Shown here: positions 33,491-45,503 of the stretch, piece by piece | Layout of the letters: each line of letters begins with the position of its first letter | Numbering within the stretch: position 1 is the stretch's first letter | Source: Sarocladium kiliense | Lineage: Eukaryota > Ascomycota > Sordariomycetes > Hypocreales > Sarocladiaceae | Direction: 5' to 3' | Assembly: GCA_030734395.1 (NCBI GenBank) | Contig: JAUZTG010000036.1 | Coordinates: forward strand, 310,001 to 374,000 | Length of the DNA: 64,000 bases | Position numbers and translations under genes: made by a program | The notes under the pieces: model-generated | Databases searched by the model: none | What the model saw: only the letters and a program-made list of their open reading frames with translations | Told to the model about the DNA's origin: nothing

Positions 33491-33958
33491 CCGCGCAGCT
33501 GCCACTTTATTTTTAATATTACTTTTTATAATAATCTTATTAAAATAACCTATTAATTACTTAAATAATTTATTATATAAGAGATTCTCTTATTTTATTT
33601 AATTATAATCTCTTCTTTACTTATAATAATTATAAATATAAAATCTTATAATAGCCTGCCTATACTCAAGCTGCGCACCTTATACTCTCGTTTCATCGAA
33701 ACAAGTCCTGCGCATAAGCGGTAAGCTTGCTAAGAATTTTATTATATAATGTTTTCTACGACCTATACTTATAAGTCGCTGAGAATAGGTGGTAGGATTC
33801 GTTATATCTATTATAAGTTTATTATTCATTCTTAGTAGCAACGAGTCTATTAGTACGGATAGGATATCTTCGCCTTAAAAGACTCGAGACAGGCATAATA
33901 GTAAAAGCCTTAGTCCCCCTCTTGCCAAGGTTATCCAAAACAATAGTCGTTCGGTAGA
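33491..33958. other. AT-rich block
   Basis: Abrupt change from the GC-rich minisatellite to almost pure A+T from 33505 to 33660, then mixed sequence. It looks like RIP-mutated repeat DNA. No gene. Confidence 0.5.
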
Positions 33959-35650
33959 TTATCTGACTTCTTTCGCTAGATATTCAGAAAATGCCAGCCA
34001 TTCACAGTTCTGACTGCAGCCTGTCTGACAACCTAGACATAGTGCCCAAATGTCTTCGTTGCTAGCTGTGGAGCTCGCCGGAGAGTATCTGAGACCTTCT
34101 AAGGAGTGCAGAAGACTCTGTAGATGAGATGGGCCTGTAGCGTCAGGAGCTAAAGCATGAATGCGCTTCGTGAGACCTGAGCAGGCTGCGATATCCTGAA
34201 CCTGGGTCGAAATAGTAGATGCTGTGCTGCATGAAGCGTTGGAAGTGGTCACCTCCTTGAATAGATTGACTCTCTCCTGCTGCCGATCTCGGCAGGCACG
34301 TATAACCTCCGGAGGCAAAGACACGGCGTACTGTATTCTATCCTCGTCGTCGCAATCGACGCTCAAGGACGCAGAGGCCAGGGCTCGAAGTCGGAACAGC
34401 CCCTCGGTCCAGGGATCCGATGCCTTCCCCCCCCAAAGTTGTGCCACTTGCTTTTCGACAAGGGGCGAAATAGGTATCCGTCTCCCCGCCTGGCGCTCTC
34501 GATATCGATCAACCATATAGGCAAATAAAAACCCAGCAGAGCCGAATCGAGGAACAATATCCGGTGCACCACTGTCAAGCAGGCGATCCATGAGATCCAA
34601 GTACAGCGAATGGTACTTTGCTCGGCGTGACATTTCAGACTCTTCCTGCTTTTCGCTTCGATCGTTCGTAACGATCGTCTTTGTCGGCCTAGTCATGTCG
34701 TGCTTGTAAACGCGAGTCGTCATTTTTCCCAAGTCCATAGCGATACAATTACAGATACCCGCCTCAAAGAACCAAGAGTCAGGTAAAGTCCCAGTGTCCT
34801 CAATCCGCGCAAGGCAGATAAGAACGCCTAGGGTATCGGCTGTGCGCGCGCGATACACCGTACTATCCCAGACCGTTGAGCTCTGGCTCAGAACACCGTG
34901 AAGACGAGAGCGAGGATCCTCCTTTTGGTGAATCTCCACTTTCTCGGCGTATTGCAAAATATATTGCAGTACCAGTGATAGTAGCACATGCGTGGCGTCC
35001 CTACCCCATCCATTGGTCTGCATTTGCTGTATCATATCATAAGCTGACATCTGGAACATGCGGAATTTGCCATGGACCAGATCCAAAGGCGGTATGCAAA
35101 CATCGTCCGACATTGTCGCGAGAGCCGTGTATTGCAGGGCAAGTTGGCTGGCATCATACCGTTTGCCAAGCCAACACGCAAGCCACTGCAGACTTTCTCG
35201 ACAGCTTGCAAGAAGTATAGTATCGATGCTGGCATCTTTCTTCTGAGCCCAATCTGTGTAGTCGAAGGGTAAAACTTCATTAACTTTCCGACCTTGGTCA
35301 ACCAAGCCCAGAACTGACTCGAGAAGCGGCCAGAGATTGATTTCGTGCCGCTGGGAGACAGCGCTATACTCCCCAGCCTTGCCCATGAACGTGAAAAGAC
35401 CGCGTGTTTTGCTGTTGTATACCGAGAAAGCGGCTTCCCTGTTCGCTACTGGCTCGTATAAGCGGTTATAATGCAAAAACTTGCACAATACATCCTTTGC
35501 GCAGCATGGTCCGCAGTAAAGGGCATGTGCCGAGTTCAAAAGTTCGAGATTAGTCAAACTTGCTGCCAATTTCCCAAAGGCATCCGTTGCTGAGCCCTTG
35601 TAGTATAGGAAATCACTCGTAACTTCACGGACCGGGGGGGCCATCTTCAA
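33959..35650 (-). CDS. Hypothetical protein, 563 residues, family not recognised
   Basis: A single long open frame without apparent introns, starting MKMAPPVREVTSDFLYY. It is mainly helical with no signal peptide or membrane segment. Cys-rich spots lie at both ends: YCGPCCAKDVLC near residue 45 and CLGCQTGCSQNC near residue 543. An acidic pair occurs in ALATMSDDVCIP near residue 180, and an aromatic/basic segment FGSAGFLFAYMVDRYRE near residue 395. In layout it loosely recalls the ABA3-type sesquiterpene synthases of Botrytis, which also lack standard terpene-synthase motifs, but I cannot claim homology. Codon use looks genuine, and the gene is intact although it is flanked on both sides by AT-rich repeat DNA. 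It could be a recently acquired or lineage-specific gene. Confidence 0.7.
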   Translation of the reverse strand: MKMAPPVREVTSDFLYYKGSATDAFGKLAASLTNLELLNSAHALYCGPCCAKDVLCKFLHYNRLYEPVANREAAFSVYNSKTRGLFTFMGKAGEYSAVSQRHEINLWPLLESVLGLVDQGRKVNEVLPFDYTDWAQKKDASIDTILLASCRESLQWLACWLGKRYDASQLALQYTALATMSDDVCIPPLDLVHGKFRMFQMSAYDMIQQMQTNGWGRDATHVLLSLVLQYILQYAEKVEIHQKEDPRSRLHGVLSQSSTVWDSTVYRARTADTLGVLICLARIEDTGTLPDSWFFEAGICNCIAMDLGKMTTRVYKHDMTRPTKTIVTNDRSEKQEESEMSRRAKYHSLYLDLMDRLLDSGAPDIVPRFGSAGFLFAYMVDRYRERQAGRRIPISPLVEKQVAQLWGGKASDPWTEGLFRLRALASASLSVDCDDEDRIQYAVSLPPEVIRACRDRQQERVNLFKEVTTSNASCSTASTISTQVQDIAACSGLTKRIHALAPDATGPSHLQSLLHSLEGLRYSPASSTASNEDIWALCLGCQTGCSQNCEWLAFSEYLAKEVR

Positions 35651-37506
35651 TGCTGAGAGACGCTTGCGTCAATTCTTTTTCGGAAATACAGCTTGCAGTA
35701 GTGACGTACCTTATAAGGGGTCAAGTAATGATTTTGAAGAGGAGGTGTTCTAAGAGTAATGAACTGAAAGGATACTATAATACCCAGCATCTGCAACACC
35801 ATGTATTTATCTAAAATAGCTTCCGCAAGGATCGACTCACGAAATTCCAAGGTTGGTTCACGATTCCTGGTTTAGTTTATGCCGAGGCAACTAATCTTCT
35901 CATCCAACATCACTCTTATGTAATGAGACAGAGAAAGTTCACTGTAGTCAATATGACAGCTCATCTTCAACCATCGGGGGATCCACTAGTAATGTTGGAT
36001 CGCATAGTGGTGGGACATTTTCTGCGTTTCATCGTGGATGACAGAGATAAGCATGGCTTTAACCATGGTACCTCCTGTCAGGTCCTAGGGTTAGAGAAGC
36101 AAATAATGAGGTATCATATATTTGAAATTATGAAGGCTCTATAGGTCATTTCCAGCTCTTTGGCTCAGCTTGCCATGTAGTTGTATGTCTTGCTTCATAT
36201 TCCTTTCGAGTCAGTAGGATCTGTCACATGTTACAGGTAGCTATTACCGCTCCCCCACCTGCCTGCAGGTTGGGGGGGACTATCACTTCTACAGACACAT
36301 CATCTACTTTGCTTGCTACGCATTTGAACCTTGTGTAAATAGTATTGGATTCATCCCATGCATTACAGTTTCGTTCTGACTCCTGGCTGGAGGATTCACT
36401 CCGTCAGAGCCACGCACTGTTCTGAATCGAATAATCGTCTTGGTAGTTGACGCGAGTTGAGACTTTGCTACATATCACATATTTATCAAATTCCGGTGTG
36501 GGTAGTGGCAGAATATACAAATCACAGAGTCCCATAACTGGCTATAGTGTTCCACTATCAATGCTTCAATCTTATAATCGCAGAGCTGATAGCACGATAA
36601 TAATAGTAGTATATGACGTAAGTGGCTACTGGTATGCATAGCGCAAGCAGCCCCCAGAACTACTTGGTGTGTTACAGTGCAGAGTTACAATGTAGGATAT
36701 AAACCGGGTTTATCAACGTGAGGTAGCCCAGGAGTGCAAGGTTAGGCTCCTTAGAACAAGTATCCTGGTTCTTATATAAGATCTCAGTACTTAGTTTTAT
36801 TAATTTATATTTAATTAATTTAATTATATTATATTTATTCATTTTTATAATAATAATACTAAAAGATATAAAGAATTATATATATCAAGAAATATAGTTA
36901 CTTAATTTTAATTAGAAATAAAATCAAATAAAATCAAATAATATAATAAATTATAAAATATCAATATTATAAGACGTTAAGAGAAAGAAGTTAAAGATAT
37001 AACAATTATAAATCCTTATTAAGCTATTATAACTAAGAGGAAATTTCTTTTATAATAATATATTATATTAAATATTATACTTAATAATTTATTTTTAAAT
37101 ACTTTTATATTATTATTAAAATATTTATTATATATTTTATTTCTTAAACAATTAATTTTAACTTTATTAACCTTTATTTAAATTTAAGACTTTTATTTAA
37201 AGATATATAATACTTATTAAAAAGCGCTAATTATAGAGGCAAGAGAGGTAGTATAACGAAATAAAAATCCTACACAACAAACCCCTATATTATTTATCAT
37301 CATATGCAGCAGAATCACGAGGAAGTGTTAACGTTACTAGAAATAGAGATTAAGCCGCCTGGTATATCGGCCAGGATTAAACTTCACGAGAGACGGCTTT
37401 CCCTAAGTCAAAAGCCATGTTCTACAGTTTATAGTCTTCAACGTAGTAAATAATCATTAAATACAGCTTCGAGCGTTCTGAGTGTGCTACCTGTAGCGCT
37501 ATAAAC
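35651..37506. other. Gene-poor interval with AT-rich block
   Basis: The right end holds a long AT-rich tract (about 36790-37260) that resembles RIP-mutated DNA, with no ends or coding remnants that I can identify. The left end must contain the promoter of the 563-residue protein gene. The two short plus-strand ORFs at 35923 and 36447 are not convincing. Confidence 0.45.
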
Positions 37507-38973
37507 CTATTCTGTAACACTATTCTCCTCCGCAATCTGTGCTTTCCCTCCAGCTGTCTCCATCCCATCCTGGCGATTTTGCAAATCGCCTAGATGTACT
37601 CTTCGACGGGCATCAATATACATCATATACTCATGGTAAGTGTGTGGAATGACGCGAACGCTCTTGGGTACTGAAAAGGTGTAGTTGAACTGGCCGGTTG
37701 GCTTGGCAAAGCCATGCTCAACGTCTCGCACCTTGCTGTCTACTCGCACATGCACACGCGTGACAGGATTCTCTGGATCCCGCTGTTGTGGCTCACTGCC
37801 GTCCTCTTCCAACAGTGGTGGATCTGTAAACGCAACCGTGGCCTTGAGGTATAGAACACTACCAACGGGAACGGGGTTGCGGAACGTGCAGGGATCGGCA
37901 CTGATGAACGTCGGACGGGCGTGAGCAAAACTGGCTGCACAGCAGAAAGCTAGTTCAAATGTCTGCTTCAAGTGAAAGCCGCCAAAGATCATGGTCTGAT
38001 GTCGATTGCGGTACTGCGGTTGCATGATCGAAGCTGTTGAGAGCGTGGTCTTTGCCATCTCGATGACATCATCTGGTTGTCTGATGTCGTTGTTAGGGTC
38101 GTGATACTGCAGCTGGCGTAACCACAGTTTATGGATCAACGCAGACTCCGGGTCATTAGGTTCTGTTGCGAGAAGCGAGCTCTGCGCGATCCTCTTCTTT
38201 GCCAGCGACTTGGCCTCGCCGGCCTTGAAGATTGCCTCTTCCTCTGGCGTCTCGCAGATGAGAGCCGGAATGTTGACAGGCTTTTTGGTACAAGGATCAA
38301 GAGCCACCATGGTGAATGTACATGTCAGAAGCACATCCTCTGGCTTGCTGGGCTCGCCCTCGGGACGAGCACGTGCGACACGGCAAGTGATCTCTGCGCT
38401 ACTTCTTCCTGAGGCATATGTAACTTGGCCGCTGTACTCAAGATCGCAAATCTCAATGAGTGGATGCGCAATCGTGATGCGGTCCAAGGCGGCTGTTACG
38501 ACGGTCACGCCAGGTCCGGTGTGTTTGTACACAATAATGCCAGACAGCGCGTCAAGGTCCATGAAAATCGTCCCCAGTCTGCCGCGACGTCAGTCAGATC
38601 TTGAAGATCACAGAGCGTCATCATACCTGATGTGTCCTGAAGCATTGATGTATGTATCAGAAAGCCAAGGATCTTGGCCAAGAGGCAGGACGACGCGATG
38701 ATAGCTGTCGCGCATCTTCCTAGGTGATAAATCTCGCTCTTGGGGGTGATCCTTGGCGGCAGTAGTCGCTTTGCCATCTTTCTGACTCCTGAATGCTTCG
38801 ATCCAAGGCGTCGGCAATCTCTCATCGGCCAGGCCCCGGAACACGCCGTCAGTGCGATTGATTGTGGTGCCGTGCAAGCAGCGTGACAGTTTGCTGACGG
38901 GGTGGCGGTTCAGGCCCGCGCGGCGGCAGCCGGAGGCAAGCAATAAGCTTATGGGGTTTCTCAGACTCGCCAT
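37507..38973 (-). CDS. Mitochondrial acyl-CoA thioesterase (ACOT9-type, double hotdog)
   Basis: Hydrolyses acyl-CoA to free acid and CoA. The N-terminus MASLRNPISLLLASGCRRAG, rich in Arg and Ser without acids, looks like a mitochondrial targeting peptide. Domain one begins after an intron (about 38579-38626) that joins GHIR to LGTIFMDLDALSG; the D of MDLDALSG is the hotdog helix position. It continues with TAALDRITIAHPL and LEYSGQVTYASGRSS. Domain two has IFGGFHLKQTFELAFCCAASFA and PVPVGSVLYLKATV. A tail of about 50 residues ends the protein. Length is around 470 residues, typical for the BFIT/ACOT9 group. Divergent from the cupin gene. Confidence 0.9.
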
Positions 38974-39304
38974 TGCAAGATGACTGCCTGTCTGCCTGCT
39001 TTCCCACGATCCAAGTGTAAGTCGTGTATTTTCGGATAATTACCTTGCGACTTCGGCAATCTCAACCTTGTTTCGGGTTCTTCCGCGAGCAAGGTGGGTA
39101 TGCATCTATTGAGGCTCAGGCGCGTATCGCTTAAATGCTTATTCTACGCCTGGGAGCGGAGAAGCGTGCAATAGGTTGCTCGCTGGTGTAAAGCCTTAAC
39201 AGATCGAAGACTTGCCTCGTCAATCGCTTCAGTCACCTGAGGGCCTCGCCATTCAATTCTTCTCTCAAGCCTCTGGTTCGTCCAAGGAAACCAACGCCTC
39301 TACA
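38974..39304. promoter_or_regulatory. Divergent promoter between thioesterase and bicupin
   Basis: 330 bases serve two divergent genes. If the bicupin starts at the earlier Met at 39212, this shrinks to 238 bases. No distinct motif stands out. Confidence 0.35.
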
Positions 39305-40144
39305 ATGGGTGATCGCAAGAGCATCAGCGCGTACTATGCCCCTCGGGGCGGCCTACCACCCCAAACTCAGCTTCTCACAGACCGCGCAATGTTCACTGAG
39401 TCTTATGCTGTCATACCAAAAGGCTGCTTCAGTGACATCGTAACCAGCTTCCTGCCTTTTTGGGACCGGACACGGCTCTGGGTCATTGCTCGACCGTTGT
39501 CAGGATTCGCTGAAACCTTCTCGCAGTATATCATGGAGGTCCAACCTGGCGGTGGGAGCGATCGGGCTGAATTGGACGAAGCTGCAGAGGGCGTCTTGTT
39601 CATCGTGGAGGGCGAGGTTACCGTCACGATAGCAGGCGAGGCCCATACGCTTCACCCTGGCGGTTATGCTTTCTTGCCTCCGAAGAGTGGCTGGACTTTG
39701 CGGAACAACGGCAAGGATGATGCTCGATTTCACTGGGTGCGCAAAGCCTACGAGTATGTGGAGGGACTTGCTGCCCCCGATCCAATTTTCCTCAACGAGA
39801 CGGACATCCCTCCAACGCCGATGCCGGACACGAATGGGGCGTGGGCCACTACGCGCTTCGTTGATCCAAACGACATGCGCCACGATATGCACGTAACAAT
39901 TGTCACTTTTCAGCCCGGCGGAGTTATCCCATTTGCCGAGACACATGTCATGGAGCACGGCCTGTACGTCCTCGAGGGCAAGGCAGTCTACCGCCTAAAC
40001 CAGGATTGGGTCGAAGTCGAAGCTGGTGACTTTATGTGGCTGCGGGCTTTCTGTCCACAAGCTTGCTATGCTGGTGGTCCAGGTAAATTCCGCTATCTGC
40101 TCTACAAAGACGTCAATCGGCACGCGAAATTCCGCCTGCCTTGA
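39305..40144 (+). CDS. Bicupin, (S)-ureidoglycine aminohydrolase-like
   Basis: Mn-dependent hydrolase of the ureide pathway (ureidoglycine to ureidoglycolate plus ammonia) or a close relative. Two cupin domains are visible. The first spans VQPGGGSDRAELDEAAEGVLFIVEGEVTV to GGYAFLPPKSGW. The second, with metal ligands, spans TIVTFQPGGVIPFAETHVMEHGLYVLEGKAVYRLN to AGDFMWLRAFCPQACYAGG. The E-T-H-x3-E-H arrangement and the conserved PQACYAGG end are typical of the YlbA/UGHY family. Start taken at 39305 (MGDRKSISAYYAPRGG), which matches the family start; an in-frame Met at 39212 would add 31 low-complexity residues. It is a single exon of 279 residues. Confidence 0.88.
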   Translation: MGDRKSISAYYAPRGGLPPQTQLLTDRAMFTESYAVIPKGCFSDIVTSFLPFWDRTRLWVIARPLSGFAETFSQYIMEVQPGGGSDRAELDEAAEGVLFIVEGEVTVTIAGEAHTLHPGGYAFLPPKSGWTLRNNGKDDARFHWVRKAYEYVEGLAAPDPIFLNETDIPPTPMPDTNGAWATTRFVDPNDMRHDMHVTIVTFQPGGVIPFAETHVMEHGLYVLEGKAVYRLNQDWVEVEAGDFMWLRAFCPQACYAGGPGKFRYLLYKDVNRHAKFRLP

Positions 40145-42457
40145 TGAGGTCTTCGAGTCACAACGTCCAGCTCTGAGCTTCACCGCGACGAATATAGTTG
40201 CTGCCAGGAATATGCCAAATATATATCCATGTCTGGTCCATCAAAGCTCTACTTAATGCCATTGATCACCGCTGAAGTATATGCCAGCCAGTATGCAACC
40301 ATCTGTCCGCCAGCGAATTTGTAGGCACATTACGTGTAGAGCTGCTGGTGACGACGACTGCTTGGTCCTCGGGGATCATAGGATCCCAAGCGCTCTTCTC
40401 GATCAAGTCAGCACCAGTTTCAATGTCATATGCTCAGGTCTTATACACTCTGCAGCCACAATCAACGCCGGACTTGCTGGCCCTGTCCAATCAGGACCGA
40501 AAGGCCCAGTCATGTCTACTTGAATACAGACATAAATCACACGGCGGCATTCTTGCATGGGAGAGAGGACTGGCATATATACTGGCTCGTGTGGAAGTTG
40601 TACAGGGCGAGGTCGGATCCTGCTTTAGAGTGCCGCATGCTGATGCAGACCGGTGAGCTACTACCTAGTATTTAACCCACCGTATTGCACTCCGCAACGA
40701 CTTTGACACACGATTATTGAGCGGCTCGACTACTAGTGGCTGATGCCCATGCTGTCGGCGGTCAGCAGCATCAGCGTCGCGGCCTCTTCTTCTTCCGCGA
40801 CGAAACCTCCCAGGATAGTTTTATCTTACACTATTGGCAGACTGTCTATCTATGTAGGCTTTGAGGTGAGACTTATCACGGAAGACCTGGAAACTTGCGG
40901 AGGTTGACATTGGCCGACAGGTATTTACCTCCTGGTCCAGAGCGCTGAGGAAAGCCTGGGTTGGTGTGTTGGTGAATACCAATGCGGTCCACAGCACGCG
41001 TTGGCTTACCCTGTACTTAGAAGCCCTGCTCACTTGACCATCAACTCCCAATTACAACATAAGGCAAGGTAGCTAACAAAATTGCCGCTTTCTGTATCAA
41101 GGACTCTCGCTTAATTACAAAACACATAATATCTAACGTCAGCATGTGACATGATCTTAAAATGATTGAGGCGGTTATGGAAACTTGAAGAGTCCTGAGG
41201 AGGCGCCTTGTATTCCACAATCAAGATATACCAATTCTACCTTAGCTCAATCTGGCCCCGAATGTTTAGGGGTGACGGACTTTGATGAGTATCTGGTCTC
41301 ATAGCTATTAGTTTGATATTTACCGTTGCAGCATTGAAGCGTGGTTCAGTCACATATCTATAAGCAACGGATCTACAGCTACCCAACCGCAAGTCTCGCT
41401 CTTCCTCCTCAAACGCGTCTCACTGACCAAGGATGAACAGTTGAACAAGGGCAACCGGAAAGCTCTGGAAATTCATAACGGTTAAGCACCTTAACCTTGG
41501 TGTGAGCAGCGTGAACGCCCTGTTTCCAACTAGCCGATGATCCCTGCTTGAAGCGTTCTTGCTGTCTCTTTGGGTGGTTCCGAACAGCTTTCCAAACACA
41601 GACAACGGCCAGTATCAGAGGCGGTTCAGGGGCAACAGCCCCTGGCAGAATTAAGCGAGATCTTACCCCGTACCGTACATGCACTAGCACACCTCATTAC
41701 ATTGCGGATGCATCGCTACCGGCACAAATTGAACTTAGCGTTACACCCCATACACGCCACATTGTGTCGTCAGAAACCGCCTCGGCAGTTGCTCGTGCAT
41801 TGCAGCAGCACGGACATGCCCAAACCCCTCGCACGTTGGAGCCCGCGCAGCGTCTTCTAGTGTCTCATCTCGCACTGTATCTGTATCTGTTCGTCGTCAG
41901 ATCAACGGACCTAAATTAGGAGGAACGAAGCAGCAATCCATGTACCATGGCGTATCTCACAGCCGGTGTATATTAGCTGCAATGCTATGCCGCGAGGGTG
42001 TTGATGACTTCCATCATTGGACTACGGCTTGCCGTCCTGTCGCATCGTGGCTGGCTGAATGCGACGCTGGCGCGGGACATGCCAGTCACTTTCTATAGGG
42101 AACATCTCTACCCCAGCGGGCTACTTACGGCACGTTTGTGTTGGTCCTGGTTTTACTCTTAGAGCCGATCTGCTCATGTCTTTAATGTGTTCCCCCGCAC
42201 TCGGTTATCAAGATCTGATTTCTTGTCGAACCAGCGACTCGGGACGATTTGCCAACCTGACCCCAACTGTAGGTCTTGACCCTCTCGCTCCATACTTCAG
42301 CCCCTCGGTCCCAGCCTTCGGACACAAAGTATAAGAAGTTCGGACTCTTTCAACGTCAAACAAGAAGGCCTCGCTTTTAATTCCTAATCTTACGACTGTT
42401 TTATGCCTTCGCTGGAAGCGCAAAGCTTCCGACGAGCCAAGGTTTCTACCTTCCGCA
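40145..42457. other. 2.3-kb interval without supported gene
   Basis: Scattered short ORFs on both strands without domains. A minus-strand stretch around 40330-40430 reads like protein (ETGADLIEKSAWDPMIPEDQ) but is closed upstream by a stop and is at most a relic. TATAAG at 42330-42335, 123 bases before the next gene, is its probable TATA box. Confidence 0.4.
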
Positions 42458-44085
42458 ATGTCTTCGCAGCCTGAGTTGCTGCCATACCAGACGCCAGAGT
42501 ATCTGGCCGAAAGCCGAGCTGGAGTCGTAATCAGTGCTATCATCAGTGCCACCGTCGTGAGCACGCTCTTCGTAATCGCACGGACATGGTGTAGGAGAAT
42601 CATGGCTGGCAAGATGTGGCTGGACGACTGGTTAGTGATTGCAGCTGCGGTACGTTCTCATTACACCATCTCATTACACCATCTCATTCTCCATTCGAGT
42701 GTCTTTGTTGGGTCTGGGAAGTAACACTATAGCTCAATTGCAGATCAGTCAGTGGATTTGCGTGGCCTTGGCAACACACGCCGCCAGGAACGGCCAAGGA
42801 CGTCACTTCGACGCTATGCTCATCATTGCTCCGAAGAAGCTGGAGGTGGCCCTGCTCTTCACTATGCTCAACTTTCCTTTCGGCATTTTATCGTTTGCGC
42901 TGCCGAAAGTTGCCGTCGTGGCCCTTCTCGTGCGCATTCTGAATCCTGCCCGAGTCCATCGCTGGTTCCTCTGGGTTCTCTCACTGGCATGCATGGTCAT
43001 ACTGCTGATATCCCCGCTGCTGCTGTTCCTACAGTGCCGCCCGATTCATTCGGCATGGACTCTTGATTTTCCCAAGGACCAAATCAAGTGCTGGGATCCG
43101 GCTGTCCTGTTTAACTGGTCAATTGTCGCTGGTTGTAAGTTTCCCTTACACTGCCCTTGTGTTTCTTCTGGGCTCTACCATCTTTGCTGACTGTCCCCCT
43201 TAAGCCATATCCGCGTTCACTGACTTGTACTTGGCTATCTACCCGGCTGTTATCCTCTGCCAGTTGCATATGAGTCGTAAGAAAAAAGCTGCATTAAGTC
43301 TTGCCCTGGGCATTGGATCTATGTAAGTGTAGGAGAGAGTAACCTGATGCTGCTGGATATGAGCCCTAACAAGGTACAGCTCGACTATTGTCGCGATATA
43401 CAAATGCACTCGTTTGAGGCAAACCTTGAAGCCGGACTTTACTTGTAGGTGGCAGACACTGACCCTAGCTGGCAATGACTAACGACTTCAAACAGGGGAA
43501 ACTGCGGATCTTGTTATTTGGACGGTGTAAGCAAATATGCCACAATTCCGTCCGCTTTGTTATGCTGATCATCTTTAATTTAGCATTGAGGGAAGTGTTA
43601 TCATTATCGCATGCTGCATTCCTATTCTGCAGCCCTTGGTAGACGTCTGCTACGGCCGCCGCAGCCTTTCAGGGAGACAGCCTACTGGTTACAACTGTTA
43701 TAGCTCATCGCGTGACGGAGCCAACATCGAGCTCCGAAAGTACAGTACCCGCCCACCTAGTGACAAAGGCCTCTCAGATATTAGCCGGATCGCTGCCGAT
43801 GACCTGGACTTCGCCACGACCGCCGATAATCGCTTGCGTTCGGGCTCCGATGGTGGCGAGTCGCAGGAGAGTATTTTACATAAGCTTCATAGTGATCTGG
43901 GAGATGAGAGGCAGCGTAAGATCTATGCCACAAGAGCAATCAAGGTCCAGGGAAGCAGAGAGCCATTAGAAGCTGATAGCAGGAAGCTGACGGAGACACG
44001 GGGTATGGCAATTTTGAGGACGGATGTTGTGAGTGTGTCTTACGCGAAAAGTACTTTGCAGCAGTGGAGGGGCGGTAAGACCTAG
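42458..44085 (+). CDS. PTH11/SAT4-like integral membrane protein (fungal rhodopsin-type domain)
   Basis: Seven-helix plasma-membrane protein of the large fungal family annotated as SAT4/Fung_rhodopsin. Helix 1 is AGVVISAIISATVVSTLFVIAR followed by TWCRRIMAGKMWLDDWLVI, the family W-x-D-D-W motif. After an intron near 42650-42745 come LLFTMLNFPFGILSFALPKVAVVALLVRIL, the loop cysteine in LQCRPIHSAW and KCWDPAVLFNWSIVAG. Short exons then encode FTDLYLAIYPAVILCQLHMSRKKKAALSLALG (SAT4 signature D-x-Y-L-A), STIVAIYKC, ETADLVIWT and IEGSVIIIACCIPILQP. A hydrophilic, phosphorylatable-looking tail of about 150 residues ends the protein. At least five introns. Role unknown; some relatives are surface sensors. 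Confidence 0.85.
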
Positions 44086-45503
44086 TGCTTTACAATAGGT
44101 GTCTGAGTAAAAGTTTGTGCGTTATTTAGCCTCCGCCGTACTGTAAGACTTTGGCTCCGAGTTGGATTATTTCGGGTAATGGCTTTACTAGAAACCAGAG
44201 AAGTGGGAAGCGAATGGGAAGCGGCAACTAAGAAAGGCTGATTCATTAATTCACGTGCCGAGTCTTCAGTGGTCAGGTTGAACCAGACATAATCCTTTAC
44301 GAGATGTCATGGAAGATAGAGACAGACTTTTCGAGATCAACCAGGTATGAGAAAAGATACCGGTTCAATGTATCATCGTTCCGGGGAGGGCGGAGACTAA
44401 GAGCAAAAGAAACCCTTTAACTCTCACGACTCAACGAGCTAGGCAGAAGAGAGGCTAGAGAACTCATTGCACCAAATAGCGGATTAACAATGTGAAGCAT
44501 AAGATGACCGGGGATAGCCACGCTTGCACGGACGAGGCCATAGTAGCTTCCCGGGCCAGCGAGGTACTTTCGACAATGGCGTTTAGGACACCGCCTTGGA
44601 CGTTCCCTTAAAGTGGAGGCTCTCATCAACGTAAAGTACAGAAAGCGGCAGAACTCCGTCCCCACTCCTTTAAGCATACTTGTATGCTTAGGTCTACGGT
44701 TCAAGACGGCTAGTACTGCCCTGACATCCCTGAAGACCTATCATTCCTTATTTCCACGTATGTCGTGCAGACTTGGGCTGTGTTACAGCCTCCAAATCTA
44801 GTTCTGTTCCGGTCTCATCAGTCCCTATACAAGCAGACCCAAGCTCGCAGCAGCGACAGTGCTTGTGCAATGATTCTTCAGAGCATAGGAACAATCTTGT
44901 CTTGACTCAGGGAAGCCTCAAGCGGATGGGAGAAGAATTGAGTATCCTTGTTCAAGGAGCCCAGTAGTCTACCAAGCTATGTTCAGCCCTTCGGTGGAGT
45001 GTCTGTTCACGATGCCAAGCCTGGTAGATATAGTAGGAGAGTTTGCCCGGGGCATCTCCGCCCTACCAAGACGGAGGATATCCGCAGGAGATGGAATCCC
45101 GCTTGATTGACAGACGAACCGTCCTCGCGAAGGTAGACGTCTTTCTCCAAGATAGGGTGAAAGACTGTCCAACATTGGCAGCATATGTTGAGACCCGCAC
45201 AGATTCTGGGGATATAAACTGCCCCTGCGAGCTTCCCCAGTAAATGAAGAAGAGGTCTCCAGCAAGTCTGATACTTAGCTTCTCTTGGCATGTTGTTGGA
45301 GGAGACATAAAAGGTTGAAGAGATCCCGACCTTTTCTACTCTCTCTACACTTGTCATTCCGACTCAACTCCCGGCTACACGACTCCTGACCTTGTATCCT
45401 CAAACTTTAGTTCTCGTCTCAGGAACCTCGCATCATATTCTTCTTTCGGACGTTCAAACCTCACGTCAGATCACACAAGGCTGTCAGAAAGCCTCAACCA
45501 AGC
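44086..45503. other. 1.4-kb interval without supported gene
   Basis: Short ORFs only. A small perfect palindrome (TAAGCATAC, tt, GTATGCTTA) lies at 44671-44690. CT-rich sequence just before 45504 and ACATAAAAGG at about 45304 would fit the promoter of the former permease gene. Confidence 0.4.

Noticed and set aside
40330..40430. Protein-like minus-strand stretch (ETGADLIEKSAWDPMIPEDQ)
   Set aside because: Only some 40 codons, closed by a stop upstream, no family recognised; at most a relic.
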